From the NCBI GenBank assembly GCA_947505055.1, contig CANNLO010000086.1, positions 1-14,624 on the forward strand: DNA of 14,624 bases, given 5' to 3'. Source of the DNA: Methylococcaceae bacterium (lineage in GTDB: Bacteria > Pseudomonadota > Gammaproteobacteria > Methylococcales > Methylomonadaceae). The position numbers and the translations under genes are program-made. The notes beneath the pieces were generated by a model. It did no database searches, was not told where the DNA came from, and saw only the letters and a list, made by a program, of their open reading frames with translations. Shown piece by piece: positions 1-6,334 of this stretch (position 1 is the first letter of the stretch; every line of letters begins with the position of its first letter).

Positions 1-701
1 AATGATTCATTAAGACAAATGATACTAGCTTGTGAATACTTCAACTCGGTTACATTATCAAGAACTATAAATATCTGTAAAGCACTGTTCTCATTAGAGT
101 TAATACTTGCACTACATTTAATATAAGTTAATAGATTACATTTATTACAGAATTCAGATTCACATTTATAGCCCGGACACTCCTGGAAAAATTGACATAC
201 CGGATAAAGAAGGGATGTTAAGGCGCATATATTTTCTAATTTGGTATCAAAAACCTGGTCTACTTTATTAGCTAAAAGACTTCTGAGAAACAAGTAATAA
301 TTATCCTGATCAGAAGAATGTATAAAACCGGCAAATTTCTGACCTATAAGCTCCGGCTTTGATCGCCCCAACAAAACTGATGTCGCAACATTACAATTCT
401 CGATAACGCCGACTTCATTCAATGTAAGATAAGCGACTGGCGATAAATCATAAAGTTGCGCATAACTATCACGAGATACAATTAACTCTTGATGTACTCT
501 GCTTAATTCCTCGTTCTGCATCTTTAGTTCAATTTGATGCGTTTGAAGATCAAACAACAGTCTTTTAATATCTTCAGCGGACATTAAATCAATATCGATT
601 TGACTGTCTGATATTATCGAAACTGCATTTTCCAAGAGTTTATCCGATAATTTATTATCTTTATCGCCAGTATTGATAATTTTATTTTGTAATTTTCTCA
701 T
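1..701 (-). CDS. PAS-domain sensor protein with cysteine cluster, N-terminal part (runs off left edge)
   Basis: This is an open frame of 233 codons read leftwards from ATG 699-701 with no stop before the window edge, so only the N-terminus is visible. Residues 40-80 form a polar, probably coiled-coil stretch (residues 43-75 are rich in E, Q and L). It leads into a PAS domain from about residue 80 (SPVAYLTLNEVGVIENCN, then LLGRSKPELIGQKFAGFIH). This linker-PAS start is common in cytoplasmic sensor kinases and diguanylate cyclases, but the output domain lies outside the window. Between residues 169 and 196 there are six cysteines spaced C-x5-C-x4-C-x4-C-x2-C-x8-C, where late PAS strands would normally sit, and the PAS exit (FIVLDNVTELK) follows. 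Such a cluster could bind metal or sense redox state; that is inference. No membrane segment is visible. The Shine-Dalgarno is weak (GGG just upstream). The PAS call is firm; the overall function is unknown. Confidence 0.85.
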   Translation of the reverse strand, partial: MRKLQNKIINTGDKDNKLSDKLLENAVSIISDSQIDIDLMSAEDIKRLLFDLQTHQIELKMQNEELSRVHQELIVSRDSYAQLYDLSPVAYLTLNEVGVIENCNVATSVLLGRSKPELIGQKFAGFIHSSDQDNYYLFLRSLLANKVDQVFDTKLENICALTSLLYPVCQFFQECPGYKCESEFCNKCNLLTYIKCSASINSNENSALQIFIVLDNVTELKYSQASIICLNES

Positions 702-1076
702 GACCCATATCTGTTTCTATGATGCGGTGAATAAGATGAATTGAAAAGAATACACTTGCCATACTTCTAAAAAATCGTAGCATTACTTTAGCTTAATACC
801 TTAAAAAGGCTAAACTTTATGTGCAGTTATGTTTGAAATTGGACGTTTAAAACAGATAAAACGGAATTTAGATCGATTAAATTGAAATATTAAAAAACCG
901 GATATAATTATACCCATCAACCTCTGAAAATTGACAGCACAAATACATTTCGGTAGAAAAATATCTAGTGATTAGGCTTCTCCGCTTTAAAACTTGCCAG
1001 CCTTCCAAGGTAATAAGCAAGTCTTGGCCTATTTTAATAAGGCAATCAGCGCCTCCAATTTCTGTTTCTATAAGCC
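702..1076. other. AT-rich intergenic stretch with small palindromes
   Basis: No gene is supported in these 375 bases between two minus-strand genes. The stretch holds a nested hairpin at 787-814 (arms TTTAG/CTAAA outside CCTT/AAGG). It also holds a near-perfect palindrome at 865-883 (AATTTA, one extra G, ATCGAT, TAAATT) and a perfect TATAATTATA at 903-912. All three lie upstream of the PAS gene that starts at 701, so they may belong to its control region. No convincing -35/-10 pair on the minus strand was found. No clear terminator for the AIM24 gene ending at 1077 was found either; only weak 4-5 bp stems lie near 1005-1050. Confidence 0.5.
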
Positions 1077-2174
1077 TTAATCACCGCCTAATAAATTACC
1101 CAAGCCACCTAAAATTGAACCTTCCTCTTGCTGCCTTCCCCCGCCTTGGGGTGCCGACGAAAGCATACGACCCGCCAAACGCGAAAAAGGTAAACTTTGC
1201 AACCAAACCGTGCCGGGGCCGGTTAATTTGGCAAAAACCAAGCCCTCGCCACCAAACAGCATAGTTTTTATGCCACCTGCCTGTTGAATGTCAAAATCAA
1301 CACTGCCAGTCATCGCCGCCAGACAACCAGTATCGACATGCAAAACCTCACCCGCAACCAGTTCAATTTTTTTCAGACAGCCCCCCGCATGAATAAAGAC
1401 CCATCCATCACCTTCCAACTTTTGCATAATGAAACCCTCACCTCCAAAAAGTCCCGTTAAAATACGACGTTGGAAGTGTATGCCAATTTGCACACCTTTT
1501 GCAGCCGCCAAAAAACTGTCTTTTTGACAAATCAGTTTACGGTCATAGTCTTTCAGGCTTAAAGCAAGAATGGTTCCCGGATAAGGCGCGGCAAAAGCCA
1601 CTTTACCTTTGCACTGGGCAGTTTGGGTAAAAACAGTTATAAACAAGCTCTCATTAGTCAGTAAGCGCTTGCCTGCCCCTAGCAGTAAGCCCATAATCCC
1701 AGTTTGTTGCGAGCCAGAACCATCGCCGAAAATGGTTTCCATTTTCACAGCTTCAGTTTTATACATCATCGCCCCAGCCTCCGCGACTGCACTCTCTTGA
1801 GGATCCAGTTCAATTTCCACAAACTGCATTTCATGGCCGAAGATTTTATAATCAATGCCTTCTGTGACCGAAGCCTGCCCAAAGCCATGAGAAGACTGCT
1901 TATCAACTGCTACTGTGAACACAGGAACCGGTTGATTAAGCATGGGCAAACTCAGTGGTTTGGTTGACATCATCGACAAGGGTGTTGGTGGAAAAGGCGT
2001 TACCGCGTCTTTCTTTACCGGCCTGATTTCGGTTGCTTCATAAACCGTTATCCAATCAGATAAACCCTGACACCAACAATAAGCCCCCTGATGTTCACGG
2101 GCAAAATTCTTTGCATAATCTTGTGTATAAGGACCGCTGGTTACATTATCACAGGAAAAAAACCACTCGCTCAT
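1077..2174 (-). CDS. GYF_2 (DUF4339) - AIM24 family fusion protein
   Basis: The protein has 365 residues in two parts. Residues 1-50 form a GYF_2/DUF4339-type domain (WFFSCDNVTSGPYT, then CWCQGLSDWITV), a fold usually thought to bind peptides or proteins. After a proline-rich linker, residues about 100-345 match the AIM24/TIGR00266 family: a repeated beta structure with glycine motifs such as GDGSGSQQTGIMG, LTGLFGGEGFIMQKLEG and MLFGGEGLVFAKLTGPG. The tail is Gly-rich and ends GNLLGGD. No signal peptide or membrane helix is seen. The biochemical role of bacterial AIM24 proteins is not established; yeast Aim24 acts in mitochondrial inner-membrane organisation. ATG at 2172-2174 is preferred over the longer TTG start at 2192 because GAGG lies 8 bases upstream and the GYF_2 domain starts right there. 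The gene stands alone, with neighbours more than 240 bases away on both sides. Confidence 0.9.
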   Translation of the reverse strand: MSEWFFSCDNVTSGPYTQDYAKNFAREHQGAYCWCQGLSDWITVYEATEIRPVKKDAVTPFPPTPLSMMSTKPLSLPMLNQPVPVFTVAVDKQSSHGFGQASVTEGIDYKIFGHEMQFVEIELDPQESAVAEAGAMMYKTEAVKMETIFGDGSGSQQTGIMGLLLGAGKRLLTNESLFITVFTQTAQCKGKVAFAAPYPGTILALSLKDYDRKLICQKDSFLAAAKGVQIGIHFQRRILTGLFGGEGFIMQKLEGDGWVFIHAGGCLKKIELVAGEVLHVDTGCLAAMTGSVDFDIQQAGGIKTMLFGGEGLVFAKLTGPGTVWLQSLPFSRLAGRMLSSAPQGGGRQQEEGSILGGLGNLLGGD

Positions 2175-2346
2175 TGCCTTAGCCTCTATCAATTATTCTG
2201 AAAAAACTTATTATCTACAAAAACTCCAGAAAGTATAAACCACTGTAACTTTTAGCGCATTTTTAGCTGTTACTTACAATCCTTCTATCACTCATAAAAT
2301 CTGTACATAACTATTTAAAGTGTGCAGTCAAAACCAGGTATCTTCC

Positions 2347-2375
2347 TTGACGGTAAAACGCCCGAAGCGCATAAT
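2347..2375 (+). promoter_or_regulatory. Sigma70-type promoter of the small cysteine-rich gene
   Basis: TTGACG (2347-2352) and CATAAT (2370-2375) are separated by 17 bases, and each hexamer matches the consensus at five of six positions. Transcription would start near 2382, about 56 bases before the ATG of the cysteine-rich protein. A second CATAAT at 2412-2417 has no matching -35. Confidence 0.6.
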
Positions 2376-2383
2376 TCAAATGA

Positions 2384-2403
2384 GATGAGCGATAAAGCTC
2401 ATC
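2384..2403 (+). repeat. Perfect 7-bp inverted repeat at the predicted 5' end of the transcript
   Basis: GATGAGC (2384-2390), spacer GATAAA, and GCTCATC (2397-2403) form a perfect stem-loop. It starts at or just after the predicted transcription start and ends 34 bases before the start codon. It could be a 5' stabilising hairpin or an operator. There is no T-run after it, so it is not a terminator. Confidence 0.55.
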
Positions 2404-2437
2404 GTATTTACCATAATTAACTACAAGAGATCAGAAT

Positions 2438-2686
2438 ATGACTAATAAATTTTTATTATCAATGACTATGATCGTGTCATTATCGTTTTTATCACGAGTA
2501 TCTTTTGCTACAGATGAATGTAAAGATGATAAGGATTGAAAAGACGGTAACGTTTGTATTTTGGCGCTTACACCACATATATGTAAAGCACCTCAAGAAG
2601 CGGGAGCAGCCTGTAAACGTGAGGCAGTATGCGCATCTAAAAAATGTGAACTACCTGAAGGAAAAGAAATTGGAGCCTGCAAATAA
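2438..2686 (+). CDS. Small secreted cysteine-rich protein with an in-frame TGA at a cysteine position (selenoprotein candidate or interrupted gene)
   Basis: Reading from ATG 2438 gives an 82-codon frame ending at TAA 2684-2686, interrupted only by TGA at codon 34 (2537-2539). AAGAGA lies 7 bases before the ATG. Residues 1-24 are a signal peptide (basic N-terminus, hydrophobic core, then VSFA before TDEC), so the product should be exported to the periplasm or beyond. The mature part has cysteines at 28, 40, 49, 59, 65, 70 and 81, and the TGA sits in the pattern C-x5-TGA-x5-C. Counting it as Cys or Sec gives eight such positions, an even number suited to four disulfides. TGA is one base from either Cys codon. 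The downstream 48 codons stay in register with six cysteines, and the unit keeps a strong promoter and terminator. A hairpin can form at 2547-2571 just after the TGA. Selenocysteine, a recent nonsense mutation and a sequencing error all remain possible. The family name is not recognised. Confidence 0.6.
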
Positions 2687-2734
2687 AAGCCAGGTTTTTA
2701 TACTAAATTATCTAAAAATTAACAATAAATATAT

Positions 2735-2782
2735 AAATCCCTTGCCATAAAACTATAAATATAGTTTTATGGCAAGGGATTT
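2735..2782 (+). terminator. Rho-independent terminator with a 22-bp perfect stem
   Basis: The arm 2735-2756 pairs base for base with 2761-2782 around a four-base loop, and the hairpin is followed by GTTTGTTTTT. It lies 48 bases after the TAA of the cysteine-rich gene and separates that gene from the fetAB cluster. The A-rich left flank could let it work weakly on the other strand as well. Confidence 0.9.
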
Positions 2783-2850
2783 GTTTGTTTTTAGAAATAT
2801 AAGGCTTCAGTACTTATGCCATCCAAAAACTAAAACTCACCCTGTAAGCC

Positions 2851-3000
2851 ATGCGTTTCCTCTGCCTTATCATTCTCATAATCATATCAATTCTTGAAAT
2901 TGGGCCAATACCGATCACCCCTATTTTTTTATTTTGGGTGGTATTGTTTCGCCCTGTTTGGTTTTATGAATTGGTGCTTAAACTCTTTGGAAAAAACTAA
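2851..3000 (+). CDS. 49-residue hydrophobic membrane peptide upstream of fetA
   Basis: ATG 2851 opens a 49-codon frame ending TAA 2998-3000, with an in-frame TAA just upstream (2845-2847) that fixes the start. The peptide is almost wholly hydrophobic. One membrane segment covers about residues 3-15 (FLCLIILIIISIL) and a second about 24-36 (PIFLFWVVLFRPV), joined by a short PIPIT turn; the tail FRPVWFYELVLKLFGKN is basic and aromatic. This looks like a designed small membrane protein rather than a chance frame. It ends 8 bases before the fetA start, so it is probably in the same transcript and may be coupled to fetA translation, since fetA has no strong ribosome-binding site. The function is unknown; it could be a small partner of the FetAB exporter. 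No strong Shine-Dalgarno precedes it. Confidence 0.65.
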   Translation: MRFLCLIILIIISILEIGPIPITPIFLFWVVLFRPVWFYELVLKLFGKN

Positions 3001-3008
3001 TTCACTCA

Positions 3009-3677
3009 ATGTCACCCCTCCTTCGCTTCGACCAGGTATCGGTCACTGTTCAACAAAAAACACTATTAACCAATATTAACCTGGCTCTCTACAACGGTGA
3101 CAAAGCCTTGTTATGCGGAAAATCGGGCTCAGGCAAAAGCAGCGTTCTTAGAACCTTACTGGGACTTCATCCCGTCACCTCAGGCACGATTTTCTTTCAA
3201 GAATCGGCTTTGACGCCATCCACTATTCAGAACATCCGCAGTTGCTCAGCTTACATTGGCCAAGAGCCAATTTTGGGCGCTGAAAATGTCCGTCAAGCCA
3301 TGCTGTTACCGTTTCAGTTTAAATCACATCGCGACAGAAAGCCCAATGAAGATCAACTTGTTGAAGTACTAAACCGCCTGCAACTGCCCGCGACACTATT
3401 AAACCAAGAGAGCAGCCGAATTTCGGGCGGTGAAAAACAGCGAATTGCCTTGGCCCGTGGCTTACTGTTAGGTAAAAAATTATATCTACTGGATGAAGTA
3501 ACCAGCGCTCTGGACACTGAAAGTAAACAAGCCGTTTTCGAGGTTTTATCTGATCCTGCGCTGACAGTACTCTCAGTCACTCACGACCCTGAATGGCTGG
3601 AACGCTGCACTATTATTTTTGAACTTGAAGCCGGCCGATTAATTCATGACAAGCACAATGAATACACTGGATATTGA
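3009..3677 (+). CDS. fetA: FetA-type ABC transporter ATP-binding protein
   Basis: This 222-residue protein is a single nucleotide-binding domain with all the expected motifs. They are Walker A GKSGSGKS at 37-44, Q-loop Gln85 (YIGQEP), signature SGGEKQR at 139-145, Walker B LYLLDE at 158-163 with catalytic Glu163, D-loop SALD at 166-169 and switch His192 (VTHD). Length and pairing with a FetB-type permease identify the YbbL/FetA family. In Escherichia coli, FetAB is linked to iron export and resistance to oxidative stress; the substrate here is inferred from the family only. The last 32 bases overlap the fetB frame, which suggests coupled translation. A poor Shine-Dalgarno and the 8-base gap behind the 49-residue peptide suggest that its own initiation depends on the upstream frame. 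Confidence 0.9.
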   Translation: MSPLLRFDQVSVTVQQKTLLTNINLALYNGDKALLCGKSGSGKSSVLRTLLGLHPVTSGTIFFQESALTPSTIQNIRSCSAYIGQEPILGAENVRQAMLLPFQFKSHRDRKPNEDQLVEVLNRLQLPATLLNQESSRISGGEKQRIALARGLLLGKKLYLLDEVTSALDTESKQAVFEVLSDPALTVLSVTHDPEWLERCTIIFELEAGRLIHDKHNEYTGY

Positions 3678-4449
3678 ACTTCCGAAAATGACACTGCTAT
3701 ATGGGTTGTCGTTACTACCGGTTATACTACTGTGGCTTATAGGTCTGCGCTTAACAAAAGATATAGTCATCAGCATTGTCCGAATGAGTATTCAATTAGC
3801 GCTGGTTGGCATCTACCTGAAAATGCTTTTCGAGCTAAATCATCCTTATCTCAACGGCTTATGGATATTAATGATGCTGCTTGTTGCAGATATAACCATT
3901 TTGAAACGGGCTGGGCTCAAAGTACGTTATTTTGCCCTGGCCACTTTTACTGCAGTCGCTTCCAGCATACTTTTCTCCACTGCATTCCTAGTAGTTTTGG
4001 TGATTCAGCCAACACTTTATTATGATGCTCACTATATTGTTCCTCTGGCTGGCATGATTCTCGGCAACTGCCTACAGGGCAATGTCATAGCACTGGAACG
4101 CTTTTATTCAGTACTAAGAAAAAACGAAAATGAATACGCAACCTTTTTGATATTGGGCGCGACTCGTTGGGAAGCGGTTCGCCCGTATTTTAAGGACGCA
4201 ATCAAAGCCGCAATCAACCCCACTATCGCCGGCATGGGCACCATGGGATTGGTCTCATTGCCGGGTATGATGACCGGACAAATTCTCGGAGGTAGCGACC
4301 CCTGGCTGGCAGTAAAATATCAAATCGCCATTATGATCTGCATTTTTACCAGCACCACGATTGCCTGTATTATCAATTTAAAACTTAGTCTCAACATCGC
4401 TTTTAATGCGTTTGATGTTTTGAAAGACGAGGTAATGGCTAAACGCTAA
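3646..4449 (+). CDS. fetB: FetB-type iron-export ABC transporter permease
   Basis: The 267-residue, very hydrophobic protein shows about six or seven membrane segments, for example LYGLSLLPVILLWLIGL, IVRMSIQLALVGIYL, NGLWILMMLLVADITIL, ATFTAVASSILFSTAFLVVLVI and IAIMICIFTSTTIACIINL. Family landmarks of the TIGR00245/FetB (YbbM) group are clear: VPLAGMILGNCLQGN and the cytoplasmic coupling stretch LGATRWEAVRPYFKDAIKAAINPTIAGMGTMGLVSLPGMMTGQILGG. It forms the membrane half of the exporter whose ATPase is encoded just upstream; transport of iron is by homology to the E. coli pair. The start is either ATG 3646 or ATG 3658. Both overlap fetA and neither has a strong Shine-Dalgarno, as expected for coupled translation. 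No terminator hairpin was seen after the stop. Confidence 0.92.
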   Translation: MTSTMNTLDIELPKMTLLYGLSLLPVILLWLIGLRLTKDIVISIVRMSIQLALVGIYLKMLFELNHPYLNGLWILMMLLVADITILKRAGLKVRYFALATFTAVASSILFSTAFLVVLVIQPTLYYDAHYIVPLAGMILGNCLQGNVIALERFYSVLRKNENEYATFLILGATRWEAVRPYFKDAIKAAINPTIAGMGTMGLVSLPGMMTGQILGGSDPWLAVKYQIAIMICIFTSTTIACIINLKLSLNIAFNAFDVLKDEVMAKR

Positions 4450-4568
4450 TTTTTTATCAATACCCATAATTAGCTTGAAATACACAGACTGCCTGATTGA
4501 ATACCTACTGAAAACATGTAGTCAATCAACAATTAAAAATCAACTTTCCAACCCCAAGGAGATAAACC

Positions 4569-5912
4569 ATGGCCAATAATCGAATCCCTGCCCTGCTTGC
4601 GGCATTAACACTATTGCTACCTGCCCTCGGACGAACCGAACCGGTTGGCTTGGATCGCCTTGAACACATCGTCGTAATTTACCTTGAAAACCGCAGTTTC
4701 GACAGCCTGTTCGGCCTATTTCCGGGCGCCAACGGCATCATAGGAATAAAAAATGCACCGCCACAACTGGATCAATACGGACGACCTTACAAGACATTAC
4801 CACCGATTATGAACGGCAAATTTCTTGATAGCCGCTTTCCTGCCGACTTGCCTAACAACCCCTTCGATATTGCTCGCTATGTAAAACCCAACGAAACACA
4901 TCCAGACCTCACCCACCGGTTTTTCATCCACCAGATGCAAATCAACAAAGGTCGCAATGACCGCTTCGCACAACTGTCTTCTGCAGGTGGCTTGACACTT
5001 GGGCATTACAACCTTTCAGGAACTGCACTTTGGAACTACGCCAGCGAATTTACGTTGGCCGATAATTTTTTTCAGGGCGCTTTCGGTGGCTCGTTTTTAA
5101 ATCATCAATGGTTAATCTGTGCCTGCACGCCAGAGCTTAAAGACGCACCGCCGGAACTTCGCCAATGGAAAACCGATCCGGCAACCGGCCGACCAGTCGG
5201 TGATCCCAGTGTCACTGAAGATGGTTATGCTGTGGGTACCCTTCAACCCAATTTTTCGCCTTTTGATCCTGCCCATTCGGAAAACAGGTTACCCCCTCAA
5301 TATCACACTACCATCGGCGATCGACTGTCAGACAAGAAAATATCTTGGGCTTGGTATGCCGGTGGTTGGGACGACGCTGTAGCTGAACGAAAATCAGGAG
5401 ATAATTTTCAATACCATCATCAACCTTTTGTGTATTTCGCAAATTATGCGCCAGACAGCCCGGCGCGAGCTGAACATTTAAAAGATAAAAATCAGTTATT
5501 TTCTGATCTGAAAGGCGATTTTCCAAAGGTGGCTTTTTTCAAACCGGTGGGCAATAAAAATCAGCATCCAGGTTATTCGACCATTTTAGAGGCGGACCAC
5601 GAAGTCAAAGAAGTGGTTGAAGCTATTCGCAACAGCACAATTTGGCCTAGCACTGCTATTATCATCACTTATGATGAATACGGCGGCTTTTGGGATCATG
5701 TCGCTCCACCAGAAATTGATCGCTGGGGACCTGGCACCCGGATTCCTGCCATCATCGTTTCGCCGTTTGCGAAGAAAGCTTATGTGGATCACACCCTCTA
5801 TAATACGACCTCGATTCTGAAATTAATCGAAAACCGCTACAACCTGGTACCACTCACCAGTCGCGATGCCCAAGCCAATGGCTTACAGGGAGCTTTTGAT
5901 TTCGACCAGTAA
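4569..5912 (+). CDS. Secreted AcpA-like phosphoesterase (phosphoesterase family PF04185; acid phosphatase / phospholipase C type)
   Basis: This 447-residue protein begins with a signal peptide (residues 1 to about 23, core IPALLAALTLLLPALG), so it acts outside the inner membrane. Family signatures run through it: HIVVIYLENRSFDSLFGLFPGANG (ENRSFD at 40-45), GGSFLNHQW with Ser175, and TYDEYGGFWDHVAPP (Asp369, Glu370). In the AcpA structure class, the Glu-Asn pair near the N-terminus and the Asp-Glu or Asp-Asp pair near the C-terminus hold the metal, and the serine of the GGSF motif is the nucleophile. All are present here, so it should be active. The substrate may be phosphomonoesters or phospholipid head groups and cannot be settled from sequence. 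An excellent AAGGAG lies 8 bases before the ATG. The gene is 119 bases from fetB and may have its own promoter, though none stands out. Its C-terminus ends at 447 without the extra domain of class C phospholipases. Confidence 0.88.
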   Translation: MANNRIPALLAALTLLLPALGRTEPVGLDRLEHIVVIYLENRSFDSLFGLFPGANGIIGIKNAPPQLDQYGRPYKTLPPIMNGKFLDSRFPADLPNNPFDIARYVKPNETHPDLTHRFFIHQMQINKGRNDRFAQLSSAGGLTLGHYNLSGTALWNYASEFTLADNFFQGAFGGSFLNHQWLICACTPELKDAPPELRQWKTDPATGRPVGDPSVTEDGYAVGTLQPNFSPFDPAHSENRLPPQYHTTIGDRLSDKKISWAWYAGGWDDAVAERKSGDNFQYHHQPFVYFANYAPDSPARAEHLKDKNQLFSDLKGDFPKVAFFKPVGNKNQHPGYSTILEADHEVKEVVEAIRNSTIWPSTAIIITYDEYGGFWDHVAPPEIDRWGPGTRIPAIIVSPFAKKAYVDHTLYNTTSILKLIENRYNLVPLTSRDAQANGLQGAFDFDQ

Positions 5913-5988
5913 CTGTTTGATTTTGTAATAAATATAATGACCGAAATATTAACGGGTATTTTATTTACAATCCTAACAAGGACAGCTA

Positions 5989-6334
5989 ATGTCAAAATAA
6001 TTTAAAGCTCCGCTTCCTCCTGCCCCGTAAACAATTATTACTCGCTGATGCCGTTGCGGGCTTATCGGTTGCCTTTATCTTGTTACCTGAGGCTGTCACC
6101 TATGCAGCCATTCTTCATGGCTTCTCGTTTGCGTTGGCACTAACCATCATTATTAAACAATTGCCGATCATCCCGGGTATTAAAGTTCACTCTGCCGAGC
6201 CATTTCAAATTATCGTTGAGTTATTGGTTCACGCCCAGGACTAGGCAGTCTGGAGCACTTTCATCGGTTGTTGTGCACTATTGTTATTATGGCTACTGAA
6301 CTGATTTGCCAATCCACTATCAGACGCTAATTAA
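5989..6334 (+). pseudogene. Remnant of a SulP-family sulfate/anion permease
   Basis: A start with AAGGA (ATG 5989-5991) is followed by TAA at codon 4. The coding sense then continues one frame over. From 6008 it reads LRFLLPRKQLLLADAVAGLSVAFILLPEAVTYAAILHG, the first membrane segments of SulP permeases. It jumps at once to GFSFALALTIIIKQLPIIPGIKVHS, which in intact relatives lies more than 100 residues later, so an internal deletion is inferred. TAG at 6242-6244 replaces the tryptophan expected in HAQD-W-AVWS, a further TGA stands at 6302-6304, and the frame ends at TAA 6332-6334. About 110 codons remain of a protein usually longer than 450. The remnant is convergent with the EAL gene and overlaps its stop by a few bases. 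It is not expected to be functional. Confidence 0.8.

Noticed and set aside
931..1264. TTGACA at 931-936 with TAGAAA 17 bases on, followed by a 98-codon plus-strand frame at 968-1264
   Set aside because: The frame runs antisense into the well-supported AIM24 gene, shows no family resemblance and has no Shine-Dalgarno; the promoter match is probably chance in AT-rich DNA.
2175..2192. Upstream TTG start that would add six residues to the AIM24 protein
   Set aside because: GAGG is correctly spaced before the internal ATG, and the GYF_2 domain begins at that ATG.
2505..2750. 81-codon plus-strand frame overlapping the cysteine-rich gene
   Set aside because: It starts with TTG, has no signal peptide or recognisable domain, and ends inside the stem of the terminator, while the other frame gives a signal peptide and ordered cysteines.
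2894..3079. 61-codon plus-strand frame across the start of fetA
   Set aside because: It is out of frame with both the 49-residue membrane peptide and fetA, which explain the region better.
4450..4568. Possible terminator or promoter between fetB and the phosphoesterase
   Set aside because: There is a T-run right after the fetB stop but no stem before it, and no paired -35/-10 hexamers could be supported.
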